Assembly (NCBI GenBank): GCA_947631455.1
Contig: CANRLH010000001.1
Location: 310,001 to 374,000, forward strand
Direction: 5' to 3'
From: an uncultured Clostridia bacterium
GTDB taxonomy: Bacteria > Bacillota > Clostridia > Oscillospirales > Ruminococcaceae
DNA length: 64,000 nucleotides
Positions within the stretch are counted from its first letter, which is position 1. Every line of letters begins with the position of its first letter. The position numbers and the translations under genes are program-made. This document shows, in pieces, positions 51,974 to 60,973 of this stretch. The notes beneath the pieces are model-generated. The model saw nothing but the letters and a program-made list of their open reading frames with translations. It was not told the DNA's origin and ran no database searches.

Positions 51974-52546
51974 ATGCAAACAAAATCAATTATGATAGTC
52001 GGCGTAGGAGGACAGGGGTCGTTGCTTGCCTCTCGTCTGTTAGGAAGTGTTCTTATTTCCCGGGGCTATGATGTAAAGGTGTCTGAGGTCCACGGAATGA
52101 GCCAGAGAGGCGGTTCGGTAGTGACCTATGTAAAGTACGGGGACAAGGTGTATTCGCCGGTAATAGAAAAGGGCGAGGCGGATGTTATAATAAGCTTTGA
52201 GGAGCTTGAAGCCGCACGCTGGATATCTCATTTAAAGCCGGGCGGAACTATAATCACATCAACTCAGCAGATCGATCCTATGCCGGTGATATCGGGCGTT
52301 GCCGAGTATCCTGATAAGCTGATAGAAAAGATCGAGAATGCGGGCGCTAAAGTGATCGCGGTGGACGCTTTATCGCTTGCACAAAAGGCGGGAAACGCAA
52401 AAGCTTCTAATGTTGTACTTATGGGAAAGGTAGCAAGCCTGCTTGATTTTGATGAAAGCTGTTGGCAAAATGCGCTTAAGAAACTTGTACCGCCAAAGTT
52501 TCTGGAGGTAAACAAGATAGCTTTTGAGCTTGGCAAGAACGCTTAA
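51974..52546 (+). CDS. iorB: indolepyruvate:ferredoxin oxidoreductase, beta subunit
   Basis: 190 residues, AAGGAG upstream. Gamma-domain of 2-oxoacid:ferredoxin oxidoreductases: IMIVGVGGQGSLLASRLLGS, SEVHGMSQRGGSVVTYVKYG, and ISFEELEAARWISHLKPGG. Forms the complex with IorA in the cytosol. No fused IorA-like domain. Followed by the aryl-CoA ligase gene. Confidence 0.94.
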   Translation: MQTKSIMIVGVGGQGSLLASRLLGSVLISRGYDVKVSEVHGMSQRGGSVVTYVKYGDKVYSPVIEKGEADVIISFEELEAARWISHLKPGGTIITSTQQIDPMPVISGVAEYPDKLIEKIENAGAKVIAVDALSLAQKAGNAKASNVVLMGKVASLLDFDESCWQNALKKLVPPKFLEVNKIAFELGKNA

Positions 52547-52622
52547 AGGGTGGAATACACGGCTTTTTCGGCGAGCATATCGCCGTTAGATAAATAACAT
52601 CTTGAAAAGGACGGGAATTTAA

Positions 52623-53930
52623 GTGGAGAAGAATTATTACCAGAAAGAAATCGAGTGTATGGATATAGACTCGATGAAAAAGCTTCAGACAGAGAGGCTT
52701 ATCAAGCAGGTAAAGTACGTTTGGGATAATGTACCTTACTACCGGAAGAAAATGGAGAAAAAGTCAGTTACGCCGGATGATATAAAGGAGCTGTCTGACC
52801 TTTCCAAGCTTCCGTTTTTGTCAAAGGACGACTTAAGAGAGGCTTATCCATATGGACTTTTAGCAAGACCGCTCTCTGACTGTGTAAGGATTCAGTCTAC
52901 AAGCGGAACCACAGGAAAAAGAGTAGTTGCGTTTTACACTCAGCCTGATATCGACATATGGGAGGAGTGCTGTGCAAGAGCAGTTGTAGCGGCAGGCGGA
53001 ACGAAAGATGATGTGTGTCAGGTGTGCTACGGCTACGGACTTTTCACGGGCGGCCCCGGTCTAAACGGCGGTTCACATAAAGTGGGCTGTCTCACACTTC
53101 CTATGTCATCGGGAAACACCGAGAGACAGATCCAGTTTATGAGAGACCTCGGCTCTACCATACTTTGCTGTACGCCGTCTTATGCTGCATACATAGGTGA
53201 AACGCTTCACGATATGGGTTACACTACCGACGATATTAAGCTTAAAGCGGGAATTTTCGGAGCAGAGCCGTGGACAGAGCAGATGCGTAAGGAGATAGAG
53301 CGTCTTCTGGGAATAAAGGCATATGATATTTACGGACTTACCGAGATAAGCGGCCCGGGTGTTTCCTTTGAGTGCGAGGAACAGACAGGAATGCACATCT
53401 GTGAGGATCACTTTATACCTGAAATAATTGACCCTGAAACAGGAGAGGTTTTGCCGGAGGGTGAAAAGGGCGAACTTGTATTTACCAGTATAACCAAAGA
53501 GGCTTTTCCGCTTTTAAGGTATAGAACGAGAGACATTTGCGTGCTTTCTAGGGAAAAGTGTTCGTGCGGAAGAACGCTTATCAAAATGACAAAGCCAATG
53601 GGCAGAAGTGACGATATGCTTATCATCCGCGGGGTAAATGTATTCCCGTCACAGATAGAAACTGTTCTTATAAATCAGGGATATTCGCCTAACTATCTTA
53701 TAGAGGTCGACAGGGTAAACAATACCGATACGCTTGATGTTTCTGTTGAAGTCGATGACGAAAAGCTGCTTGATGATGCCGAAGCTAAAGAAGCAAACGC
53801 TAAGAAGCTTGTTGCAGCAATGAAGTCGGTATTGGGAATAAATCCAAAGATCCACCTTGTAGCGCCTAAGTCGATCACAAGAAGTGAAGGCAAGGCGGTA
53901 AGGGTAATTGACAGAAGAAAGCTTGTGTGA
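52623..53930 (+). CDS. paaK: phenylacetate-CoA ligase
   Basis: 435 residues from GTG 52623. Adenylate-forming enzyme: TSGTTGKR-type P-loop near residue 92, YGLTEISGPG, LRYRTRDICVLS and the C-terminal GRSDDMLIIRGVNVFPSQIE, all of the PaaK subfamily. It interconverts phenylacetate or indoleacetate, ATP and CoA with the aryl-acyl-CoA. Next to iorAB it would run toward ATP formation or free acid (the archaeal-type aromatic fermentation link). A strong terminator follows. Confidence 0.92.
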   Translation: MEKNYYQKEIECMDIDSMKKLQTERLIKQVKYVWDNVPYYRKKMEKKSVTPDDIKELSDLSKLPFLSKDDLREAYPYGLLARPLSDCVRIQSTSGTTGKRVVAFYTQPDIDIWEECCARAVVAAGGTKDDVCQVCYGYGLFTGGPGLNGGSHKVGCLTLPMSSGNTERQIQFMRDLGSTILCCTPSYAAYIGETLHDMGYTTDDIKLKAGIFGAEPWTEQMRKEIERLLGIKAYDIYGLTEISGPGVSFECEEQTGMHICEDHFIPEIIDPETGEVLPEGEKGELVFTSITKEAFPLLRYRTRDICVLSREKCSCGRTLIKMTKPMGRSDDMLIIRGVNVFPSQIETVLINQGYSPNYLIEVDRVNNTDTLDVSVEVDDEKLLDDAEAKEANAKKLVAAMKSVLGINPKIHLVAPKSITRSEGKAVRVIDRRKLV

Positions 53931-53974
53931 GTTTACAAGGCTTGCAAACGAATAGTGAAATCAATTAGAAATAT

Positions 53975-54011
53975 GGCTTTGGCATAGTAATTATGCCAAA
54001 GCCCTTTTTGC
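53975..54011 (+). terminator. terminator after paaK
   Basis: GGCTTTGGCATA pairs with TATGCCAAAGCC across a five-base loop, followed by CTTTTTG. It ends the ior-paaK operon. Confidence 0.9.
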
Positions 54012-54030
54012 GTGTAAAGGCGGGATATTC

Positions 54031-54059
54031 TTGACATATGTAAAGTTAAATTATATAAT
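54031..54059 (+). promoter_or_regulatory. consensus promoter of the thioesterase-adenosylhomocysteinase operon
   Basis: TTGACA (54031-54036), 17 bases, TATAAT (54054-54059): exact sigma-A consensus. The start codon lies nearly 100 bases downstream, leaving a leader of about 90 bases. Confidence 0.85.
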
Positions 54060-54155
54060 AATATTCAGTTGAAAGGATAAAATTACATTATTTGATTTCT
54101 TATTTATGGGTATAAAAAATCTGCGTAAAAAGGTAAGAATGAGAGGAAAAAGCGA

Positions 54156-54596
54156 ATGGAAGTCAAAAACTTTACACGAAAAGCGTATTACTATGAGACA
54201 GACGGAATGGGAATAGTACACCATTCAAATTATATAAGGTGGTTTGAGGAGGCGAGAATATGGTGGCTTGACGAAATGGGCTTTGGCTATGAGAAAATGG
54301 AAAAAATGGGAGTTATGATACCCGTCTTGTCGGTATCCTGCAAGTATCACTCGCCTGTCAGGTTTAACGATGAGTTTAAGGTGTGTATGATGATATCTGA
54401 GTTTTCAGGAGTTCGTTTTAAAGTTGTGTATAAGCTTTACGATCTTACGACCGAAAAGCTTTCCGCTGAAGGTGAGAGCACTCATTGCTTTGTTTCAAAG
54501 GATTTCAGACCGATAAGGACCAAAAACGATTATCCTGAAATATACCGGGTTTTCAAAGATGCCGAGGGCAGAAAGGACTGGTATGAAAATGAGTGA
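54156..54596 (+). CDS. 4HBT-type acyl-CoA thioesterase
   Basis: 146 residues, GAGAGGAAA upstream. Hotdog fold: YYYETDGMGIVHHSNYIRWF with the catalytic Asp-x7-His-type site, EEARIWWLDEMG, and STHCFVSKDFRP near the end. YbgC/FcbC group. Hydrolyses an acyl-CoA, perhaps an aryl-acyl-CoA made by the neighbouring ior/paaK genes (inferred). It overlaps the next gene by 14 bases, so the two are coupled. Confidence 0.9.
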   Translation: MEVKNFTRKAYYYETDGMGIVHHSNYIRWFEEARIWWLDEMGFGYEKMEKMGVMIPVLSVSCKYHSPVRFNDEFKVCMMISEFSGVRFKVVYKLYDLTTEKLSAEGESTHCFVSKDFRPIRTKNDYPEIYRVFKDAEGRKDWYENE

Positions 54597-55833
54597 AATA
54601 AGAGACATACGCCTTTGGCAAAGCGGAGAGTTAAAGATCGAGTGGGTAAAGTCTAACATGCCTCTTTTGCGTTCTATTGAGGAGGAGTTTTCAAATAGCA
54701 AGCCGTTTGAGGGGATAAGGATAGCGCTATCGGTACATCTTGAGGCAAAGACTGCGTATCTTTGCAAGGTTCTTTCGGCCGGAGGGGCACAGATGTTTGT
54801 CACGGGCTCAAATCCGCTTTCCACCCAGGACGATGTTGCGGCGGCGCTTGTTCATTCGGGACTTAATGTTTTTGCCTGGTACAACGCTACTGACGAGGAG
54901 TATCACAGGCATATTGAAAGTGTTATAAAGGCGGCGCCGAATATAATCATAGACGACGGAGGAGATCTTGTAAATCTGATCCACAGTGAGTATCCGGAGC
55001 TTATTAAGAACGTGATAGGGGGCTGCGAGGAGACGACCACGGGCATAATACGCCTTATCAATATGAACAAAAACGGAGCGCTCAAATTTCCGATGGTGCT
55101 TGTAAACAACGCTGACTGCAAGTATTTGTTTGACAACAGATACGGAACAGGCCAGTCGGTCTGGGACGGAATAAACCGAACGACCAATCTGATAGTTGCG
55201 GGTAAAAACGTAGTTGTGGCCGGATATGGCTGGTGTGGAAAAGGCGTAGCAATGAGAGCTAAGGGACTAGGCGCGTCCGTCATAGTGACCGAGATAGATC
55301 CTGTCAAAGCAATGGAAGCGGTAATGGACGGCTTTAAGGTAATGAAAATGGAAGAGGCGGCAAAGCTCGGAGATTTTTTTATAACGGTAACGGGCTGCAA
55401 GGACGTTATAACCGAAAAGTCGTTTATGAATATGAAAAACGGCGCGATTATGTGCAATGCCGGACATTTTGACTGCGAGGTCGATGTGGCGACGCTGAAG
55501 AAAATAGCGGTAAGTGTAAGGCCTGCGAGAAACAATATTGAGGCTTATGAGCTTACAAACGGCAAATGTGTTTATGTAATTTCAGAGGGAAGACTGGTAA
55601 ATCTTGCGGCGGGAGACGGACACCCGGCTGAGATAATGGATATGTCGTTTGCGATTCAGGCGCTTTCGGCTCAATATCTTGTCAAAAACAAGGGTAAGAT
55701 AAACGACATGATAATTGATGTGCCCAAGGAAATAGACAAAGAGGTAGCAGACAGAAAGCTCAAGTTCTGGGGGATCGAGATCGACAGGCTCACACCTGAT
55801 CAGGAGAGATACTTAAACTCATGGCAGGGATAA
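54583..55833 (+). CDS. ahcY: adenosylhomocysteinase
   Basis: 416 residues; ATG 54583 has GAAAGG six bases upstream. SAHase motifs: SVHLEAKTAYLCKVLSAGGA, SNPLSTQDDVAAAL, EETTTGIIRL, NNADCKYLFDNRYGTGQS, NAD-binding VVAGYGWCGKGVAMRAKGLG and CNAGHFDCEVDV, and the C-terminal LTPDQERYLNSW. Hydrolyses S-adenosylhomocysteine to adenosine and homocysteine. Length fits bacterial forms without the 40-residue insertion. Related S-inosylhomocysteine hydrolases are a possible alternative. It is convergent with spoVFB. Confidence 0.93.
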   Translation: MKMSEIRDIRLWQSGELKIEWVKSNMPLLRSIEEEFSNSKPFEGIRIALSVHLEAKTAYLCKVLSAGGAQMFVTGSNPLSTQDDVAAALVHSGLNVFAWYNATDEEYHRHIESVIKAAPNIIIDDGGDLVNLIHSEYPELIKNVIGGCEETTTGIIRLINMNKNGALKFPMVLVNNADCKYLFDNRYGTGQSVWDGINRTTNLIVAGKNVVVAGYGWCGKGVAMRAKGLGASVIVTEIDPVKAMEAVMDGFKVMKMEEAAKLGDFFITVTGCKDVITEKSFMNMKNGAIMCNAGHFDCEVDVATLKKIAVSVRPARNNIEAYELTNGKCVYVISEGRLVNLAAGDGHPAEIMDMSFAIQALSAQYLVKNKGKINDMIIDVPKEIDKEVADRKLKFWGIEIDRLTPDQERYLNSWQG

Positions 55834-55843
55834 CAGATACACT

Positions 55844-55878
55844 AAAAAACACCCGATAGGATACTGTCCTGTCGGGTG
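55844..55878 (-). terminator. terminator of the dipicolinate synthase operon
   Basis: CACCCGATAGG pairs with CCTGTCGGGTG; on the minus strand the hairpin is followed by TTTTTT. On the plus strand no T-run follows, so it mainly serves spoVFB. Confidence 0.75.
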
Positions 55879-55899
55879 AAATTCAAAGTGAAAACAAAG

Positions 55900-56490
55900 C
55901 TATTTTCTGAAGATAAGCGGCTGAATCTGAATGCCGTTCATTGCTTTAACGATAGCTTCAGGGATAAGTTCAAATCTTGCGACTATTGAATATGGCTTGT
56001 TAAAGTAATCGTCCTGCGTATAGGGTACAAAGTAATAGTTTCTGTAATTTTGCAGAGCGCCGATATTCTTTGCGGCAGCGGCCAAAGCGTCGTTTGTTGA
56101 AATTCCTATAAGCACCGGACGTGAATTTCTAATGTGTGATTTTACCGCCATTGTTACGGGAGTATCTGTTATTCCGACTGCGAGTTTTGCCAGAGTATTA
56201 GCCGTACACGGAGCGACCACAATAATATCGTAAAGCTTTTTAGGGCCTATCGGTTCCGCGTCCTCTATTGTTTTGATGATTTTTTTCCCCGTTATTCGCT
56301 CAAGCTTTTCTATGTGATCCGTTGCATTGCCGAATCGAGTGTTAAGTTGAGATGCGTTAAAAGACATTATCGGTGTGACCTCAGCTTTTGTTGAAACAAG
56401 CTGAGCAATGGTATCAAACGCCTTTTCAAAGGTGCAAAATGATCCGGTTAAGCAGTAGCCTATTTTAAGTCCTTCAAGAGTATTTGTCAT
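55900..56490 (-). CDS. spoVFB: dipicolinate synthase subunit B
   Basis: 196 residues. Flavoprotein fold: KIGYCLTGSFCTFEKAFDTI at the start, NTRFGNATDHIEKLE, DIIVVAPCTANTLAKLAVGI and TDTPVTMAVKSHIRNSRPVL. Together with subunit A it reduces dihydrodipicolinate-derived product to dipicolinate in the mother cell, for loading into the spore core. It overlaps spoVFA by four bases. Its presence marks the host as an endospore former. Confidence 0.95.
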   Translation of the reverse strand: MTNTLEGLKIGYCLTGSFCTFEKAFDTIAQLVSTKAEVTPIMSFNASQLNTRFGNATDHIEKLERITGKKIIKTIEDAEPIGPKKLYDIIVVAPCTANTLAKLAVGITDTPVTMAVKSHIRNSRPVLIGISTNDALAAAAKNIGALQNYRNYYFVPYTQDDYFNKPYSIVARFELIPEAIVKAMNGIQIQPLIFRK

Positions 56491-57359
56491 GACCTGCCTC
56501 CCTGTTCAAGGCATGAAATTATAGTTTTCGCAATAATTTCGCCGCTGGTAACGGGGGCGACCTTTCCGGGAAGAGAAAGTGCCCAGATGACATTCATTCC
56601 TCTGATCTTAGCATAGTTTAGGTCAACGCCGCCGGGCTTTGACGCAAGGTCGATGATAAGCGTGTCGGTGCTCAATTTTTTGAGTATATCCTTTGTAAGG
56701 ACCAAAGCCGGCACTGTGTTTATAATTATATCTGATGAGTATATTTTGTCGCTGTTAAAATCAAATGCAGAAAGTCCCATTTTCTCGGCTTCAATTCGCT
56801 TGTCAGCTTTTCTTTCAAAGACAAAAACGCTCGCGCCGACATTATTAAAAAGTCTTGCGGTTTCTTTTCCCACTCTGCCAAAGCCCATAACAGCGGTTTT
56901 AGCGCCGCGCAAAACGTATGGAGTCTCCTCCAACGCAAGCTGCAAAGCGCCCTCAGCCGTAGGTACGGTATTAGCCAGAATAAGCTCTTCATTTTTGAAG
57001 TAATCGTTAACATCAAAGCCGCTCAGAACAAGTTCTGCAAAAAGAGCGTCTTTTATGTTGCCGCCGAATATCTTAGCGCCGGGACAAAGCTTTTCAAAAA
57101 CCTTGTTCAGGTACAGATTTTTGCCGTAAAACGGAGTATTTACCGTAATGCCGTCGTTGGTAGCGACCGGCGGCAGAACCAGAATGTCTATACTGTCCTT
57201 TAAGTCGTCTATATCTTCAAGATGGGTTATCTCGTCAAAGCTTAAGGTCTGATTAAAACCTATTGTGTATATTTTATCGAAATATTTTATAAAGTATCCG
57301 GCTAAATAGGTCTGGCGATAATCGCCGCCTGCTATCAGCACATTTAGTTTTTTCTTCAT
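56487..57359 (-). CDS. spoVFA: dipicolinate synthase subunit A
   Basis: 290 residues, RBS GGAAGGAG. N-terminal LNVLIAGGDYRQTYLAGYF, Rossmann-like NAD(P) site AVMGFGRVGKETARLFNNVG, and C-terminal TLIIDLASKPGGVDL and WALSLPGKVAPVTSGEI, all of the DpaA family. Oxidoreductase partner of SpoVFB. On the minus strand CATATAATG at 57423-57415 fits the sigma-K -10 form CATAnnnT, with CACC about 15 bases further upstream, which would suit mother-cell expression; this reading is weak. Confidence 0.94.
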   Translation of the reverse strand: MKKKLNVLIAGGDYRQTYLAGYFIKYFDKIYTIGFNQTLSFDEITHLEDIDDLKDSIDILVLPPVATNDGITVNTPFYGKNLYLNKVFEKLCPGAKIFGGNIKDALFAELVLSGFDVNDYFKNEELILANTVPTAEGALQLALEETPYVLRGAKTAVMGFGRVGKETARLFNNVGASVFVFERKADKRIEAEKMGLSAFDFNSDKIYSSDIIINTVPALVLTKDILKKLSTDTLIIDLASKPGGVDLNYAKIRGMNVIWALSLPGKVAPVTSGEIIAKTIISCLEQGGRS

Positions 57360-57534
57360 AAGCTTCGCTCCTTCCGCCCCAGGGGCTATTTTGAAAGTAT
57401 CATTATCTTTATTTCATTATATGCTGAAAATAATATCGGGTGATTGCATAAACTATTGTAAAACGCGATAAAATGTGTTAATATTCAATAAGGGGCTTGC
57501 CCGTTATATATATGTCTGAGAAGGAGTCCGCGTA

Positions 57535-58446
57535 ATGAATGAGGTAAAAATAGAGGATATAAACGAGCGCATTGCATCAGACGCCGTGGGATATATAAAA
57601 GAATGTGAAAAGTCATATGCAAAAAGGATATCAGAGGTGGCTGACAGTATAAAGTCCTGCATAGATTCAAGACCGATAATACTTTTGTCGGGGCCGTCCG
57701 GTGCGGGAAAGACGACCACTGCGCTTAAGCTGGAGGCTCTATTGGATTCCGAAGGGATCGAGACGCACACTATATCAATGGACAACTATTTTACGCCGCT
57801 TGACAGTGAGCAGGGCATTGATCTTGAGGCCCCGTCAAGGCTTGACACAGCTTTGCTGCAAAAGCATCTTGTAAAGATAGCCAACTGTGAGGAAATAGAT
57901 ATACCGATATTTAACTTCAAACGCCAGACAAGAGAGGGATATGTAAAGCTTAAAAGAAAGAAGAGAGAGCTAATAGTAATTGAGGGGATACATGCGTTAA
58001 ACCCCGATGTTACCGGATACAATACAAATTTCACACAGCATATATATTTAAGCCCGGATACAAGGGTGAGATACGGGGATAAAAGTCTGAGGCGTGCAGA
58101 TATAAGGCTTATAAGAAGGCTTACGAGAGACAGCCTTTTCAGAAACAGAAGCTTTGAGGATACGCTGTCTCGTTATAAAAAGGTTGAGTTGGGAGCTAAA
58201 AGGTACATCATTCCGTTTAAACAAAGGGCGGATTTTCTTATAGACACGTTTGTGCCATATGAGATAGGAGTGTACCGTCCGCTTGATGCGAATAAGCTCA
58301 AAGAGATACCGGATGAAAGCGAACAAAAGCCACACGCAATGCAATTATACTGTGCATTAAACAGCGCGGTACCAATAGATGAAAAGCTTGTGCCGTCGAA
58401 TTCTCTTGTGCGGGAATTTATCGGTGGAAGCGTATTTAACTACTGA
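57535..58446 (+). CDS. uridine kinase-like P-loop NTPase
   Basis: 303 residues, AAGGAG upstream. Walker A GPSGAGKTTTALKLE at about residue 53, followed by HTISMDNYFTPLDSEQGIDL, FNFKRQTREGYVKLKRKKRE, and LIVIEGIHALNPD as Walker B, with RLIRRLTRDSLFRNRSFE as the lid. These are the signatures of the uridine/phosphoribulokinase group. It resembles the kinase half of the Clostridia nucleoside kinases that carry an N-terminal ThrRS-type domain, but has only a 50-residue helical lead. Probably phosphorylates a nucleoside. 24 bases before rpe. Confidence 0.85.
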   Translation: MNEVKIEDINERIASDAVGYIKECEKSYAKRISEVADSIKSCIDSRPIILLSGPSGAGKTTTALKLEALLDSEGIETHTISMDNYFTPLDSEQGIDLEAPSRLDTALLQKHLVKIANCEEIDIPIFNFKRQTREGYVKLKRKKRELIVIEGIHALNPDVTGYNTNFTQHIYLSPDTRVRYGDKSLRRADIRLIRRLTRDSLFRNRSFEDTLSRYKKVELGAKRYIIPFKQRADFLIDTFVPYEIGVYRPLDANKLKEIPDESEQKPHAMQLYCALNSAVPIDEKLVPSNSLVREFIGGSVFNY

Positions 58447-58470
58447 AATGTTTTGAAAGGAAGTGAAAAT

Positions 58471-59130
58471 ATGGGTATTAAGGTTTCCGCATCAATATTG
58501 GGGTGCGACCTTGCGAATTTAGAGAGCGAGATAAGGCGAGCAGAGCTTGCAGGAGCTGACTGTATACATTTCGACGTTATGGACGGTGTGTTTGTAAACA
58601 ACATAAGCTTTGGTCTGCCGGTGTTAAAAAGCGCAAAGAAAGTAAGCGGGCTGCCTATCGACGTTCATCTGATGATAAAAGACCCCGAAAGATATATTGA
58701 AAGATTTATAGATTGCGGAGCAGACAACATCACCTTTCATCTTGAGGCTGCTCACGACCCGGAGCAGTGCATAAAAATATGTAAAGAAAAGGGGGCGTCC
58801 GTGGGAATATCTGTAAAGCCGGCAACGGATATAAGAGCGGTTTATCCGTATCTTGATAAGATAGATATGGTACTGATAATGACGGTAGAGCCGGGCTTCG
58901 GAGGACAGGGCTTTATCTGTGAAATGATCGAAAAAATAAAAGCGCTTGACGAAAAAATAAAGGAGCAGGGGCTAAGCACGGTCATACAGGTAGACGGCGG
59001 AATAAATGAAAAAACCGCACCACAGGCTGTACTGAGCGGTGCGACAAATTTGGTTGCCGGAACATATCTGTTCGGGTCAAAAGATATTTCATCAAGAGTT
59101 AAGAAACTTAAAGAAAGCGCTTGTCGTTAA
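58471..59130 (+). CDS. rpe: ribulose-phosphate 3-epimerase
   Basis: 219 residues; ATG 58471 follows AAAGGAAG, and a TTG at 58453 is rejected. TIM barrel: VSASILGCDLANLE, IHFDVMDGVFVNNISFG, PIDVHLMIKDPERYI, ITFHLEAAHDP, LIMTVEPGFGGQGF and QVDGGINEKTAP, all diagnostic of Rpe. Interconverts ribulose-5-phosphate and xylulose-5-phosphate. Isoleucine codons are almost all ATA. It converges with mecA; a small CCGCCT/AGGCGG hairpin lies between at 59142-59156. Confidence 0.95.
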   Translation: MGIKVSASILGCDLANLESEIRRAELAGADCIHFDVMDGVFVNNISFGLPVLKSAKKVSGLPIDVHLMIKDPERYIERFIDCGADNITFHLEAAHDPEQCIKICKEKGASVGISVKPATDIRAVYPYLDKIDMVLIMTVEPGFGGQGFICEMIEKIKALDEKIKEQGLSTVIQVDGGINEKTAPQAVLSGATNLVAGTYLFGSKDISSRVKKLKESACR

Positions 59131-59163
59131 AAAGTATGTATCCGCCTTTGAGGCGGTAAGAGG

Positions 59164-59733
59164 CTATGTCGAAACGTCAGTGCCGAGAATTTTATCAATA
59201 GCGTTATTTTTACATAGAAGTGTAAAATGCTCCTCGGTAGAAAGAATATCAATTTTGTTATAGGAGCCATGGTACTTAGATAAAAGCCGTCCGAACGCGA
59301 AAGCGTCGTCGGCTTTTTTATGTTGCCTTAAAATTATCCTATAACCGTTATTGAAATACAAAGACGACTCTGCCTTATCAAGATGCAATTTTTTAGCGCT
59401 TTTGGCAAAGGAAAGCAGCTGCTTGAAATCAAGTGAAAACACCGCGGTTTTGTCTTCAATTTCGTTCTGCCGGCTGTCGGTTATGAGCTCTTCATTGCCG
59501 CACAGATAGACAACGCAACCGCCCATAGGCTCTTCAAATACCTCAACAAACAATTTTGATTTTGAAATTTTCACTTTCATAGAGCGTTCTATTATGTCGA
59601 TTATCTGAGAGATAAATTTTTTTGCGGCATAGCCTTTATTGTCGATAAGCTCGATGTCAGCGCCCAGCTTTAAAATATCATCGGGCGTAAGCATGACCTT
59701 AAAGGTATATTTTGAAAGCTTAGAAATTCTCAA
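59164..59733 (-). CDS. MecA-type adaptor protein
   Basis: 189 residues. N-terminal part RISKLSKYTFKVMLTPDDIL as in MecA, which recruits substrates; C-terminal part DKTAVFSLDFKQLLSFAKSA and SSLYFNNGYRIILRQHKKAD typical of MecA's ClpC-binding domain (LYxxNGxYxL-like). It delivers proteins to ClpC/ClpP for degradation. Slightly shorter than the 218-residue B. subtilis protein, with a short linker. Expressed alone on the minus strand. Confidence 0.85.
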   Translation of the reverse strand: MRISKLSKYTFKVMLTPDDILKLGADIELIDNKGYAAKKFISQIIDIIERSMKVKISKSKLFVEVFEEPMGGCVVYLCGNEELITDSRQNEIEDKTAVFSLDFKQLLSFAKSAKKLHLDKAESSLYFNNGYRIILRQHKKADDAFAFGRLLSKYHGSYNKIDILSTEEHFTLLCKNNAIDKILGTDVST

Positions 59734-59777
59734 TATGCCTCACCTCAAAACCATTGTATAATATCCTATGCGGCGCA

Positions 59778-59835
59778 AAAAAATAGGTGCTGAAATTAAA
59801 ATCGTCCGACATACATCGGACTTTTGTCAGCACCT
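59778..59835 (-). terminator. nested-hairpin terminator of the SGNH hydrolase gene
   Basis: Outer stem AGGTGCTGA/TCAGCACCT (59785-59793 with 59827-59835) encloses a second stem GTCCGA/TCGGAC; on the minus strand TATTTTTTTG follows. The double hairpin lies just after the SGNH gene. Confidence 0.8.
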
Positions 59836-59840
59836 GTTTA

Positions 59841-60875
59841 TTATTTTGCTTTTTTCTTTCTTATGAAAATGATAATTGCAGTCAGCAAGCATATTCCGAA
59901 CACACCTACAAAGGCACACATAATAAGCACGGATCCCCCCTCGCTTTTTTCGATGTCATAAAGCTGCCTGCTAGCCAACACGTCAGAGCTTTGTTCAGCT
60001 TCGGTAGTTTCAAGGGGAGCAAAGCTGTGCTTTTCAATACTTGTTTTAACAGCTTCATAGATTTTCTTGTGTCCGGCCTGATTCGGGTGAATATCGCCGT
60101 CCAGCATATTTGTCATATCTGCCGATTGTCCGTCAAAAAGGTGATAAACGTCGATCACCTCAACACAGATATTCTCACTGTTTTGAAGCTTTACGCAGCT
60201 TCTCAAGTTGTTATTTATAAGTTTTATCTTGTTGTCAAAAATGGTTTTTACGGTATCGGGTATCGGCAGACAGTCAAGAGGATTATACACCGTCTGACAA
60301 ATTATATATGCGTCCTTGTTTTTCTCTCTTATGCCCGCCAGTATTTTAGAGAAGTTATCTGAAAAGACAGAAATGTTTGAATCAATGTTTGATATAAGCT
60401 CATTTAGCTTTGACATAAGCTCCGGGTTTGTAAAGTCCGCGTTTATGCTCGTTTTCGATATGTCAATAAGATCAAGCCCAATGCTTTCCTTTAAAAAGTC
60501 CAAAAATTCTCCCAAAAGGTCGTTGCCGCCGATAGTTATTAAAATGAGATCAGAGTCAATAACGCTGTCATATTCACCGCTTTGAATTTTCAAAAGCAGC
60601 TCCTTTGATGTCTGCCCGTCAGCCGCGAGGTTGTTGTATGACCGCTCCTGTGACAGATGAAGGTCACGGGCAATAAGGTTTGCATAGCTTTGCGTGTTGT
60701 AGTTGTTGCCCTTTTTATAGGAATAAAGCATACATCCGGTAGAAATTGAGTCTCCCAGCACCAGCAAGCTGTGAGGAGGGTTTATAACCTCAAGTTCGGT
60801 TTGGGCAGATGCGTAAATACCGGTCATAAGTAAAAAACACAGTAAAAGGGAAACAGCGGATAAAAACTTTTTCAT
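59841..60875 (-). CDS. secreted, membrane-anchored SGNH/GDSL hydrolase
   Basis: 344 residues. Signal peptide at 1-25 (KKFLSAVSLLLCFLLMTGIY). SGNH blocks: VLGDSISTG (Ser), Gly in LAADGQTSKEL, ITIGGNDLLGEF (Asn), and DGDIHPNQAGHKKI (Asp/His). A C-terminal transmembrane helix (VLIMCAFVGVFGICLLTAI) with KKKAK outside positions the enzyme on the cell surface; it is not an LPxTG anchor. An esterase or carbohydrate deacetylase acting on the envelope is likely. Confidence 0.88.
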   Translation of the reverse strand: MKKFLSAVSLLLCFLLMTGIYASAQTELEVINPPHSLLVLGDSISTGCMLYSYKKGNNYNTQSYANLIARDLHLSQERSYNNLAADGQTSKELLLKIQSGEYDSVIDSDLILITIGGNDLLGEFLDFLKESIGLDLIDISKTSINADFTNPELMSKLNELISNIDSNISVFSDNFSKILAGIREKNKDAYIICQTVYNPLDCLPIPDTVKTIFDNKIKLINNNLRSCVKLQNSENICVEVIDVYHLFDGQSADMTNMLDGDIHPNQAGHKKIYEAVKTSIEKHSFAPLETTEAEQSSDVLASRQLYDIEKSEGGSVLIMCAFVGVFGICLLTAIIIFIRKKKAK

Positions 60876-60973
60876 ATAAAATACCTCTCTTTATTAAGTA
60901 TATCACAAATACGGCGACGGTCAAGCCTTGCCTGATATTATGAAAAGTATTGCATGGCAAATAAAATCAAGTA

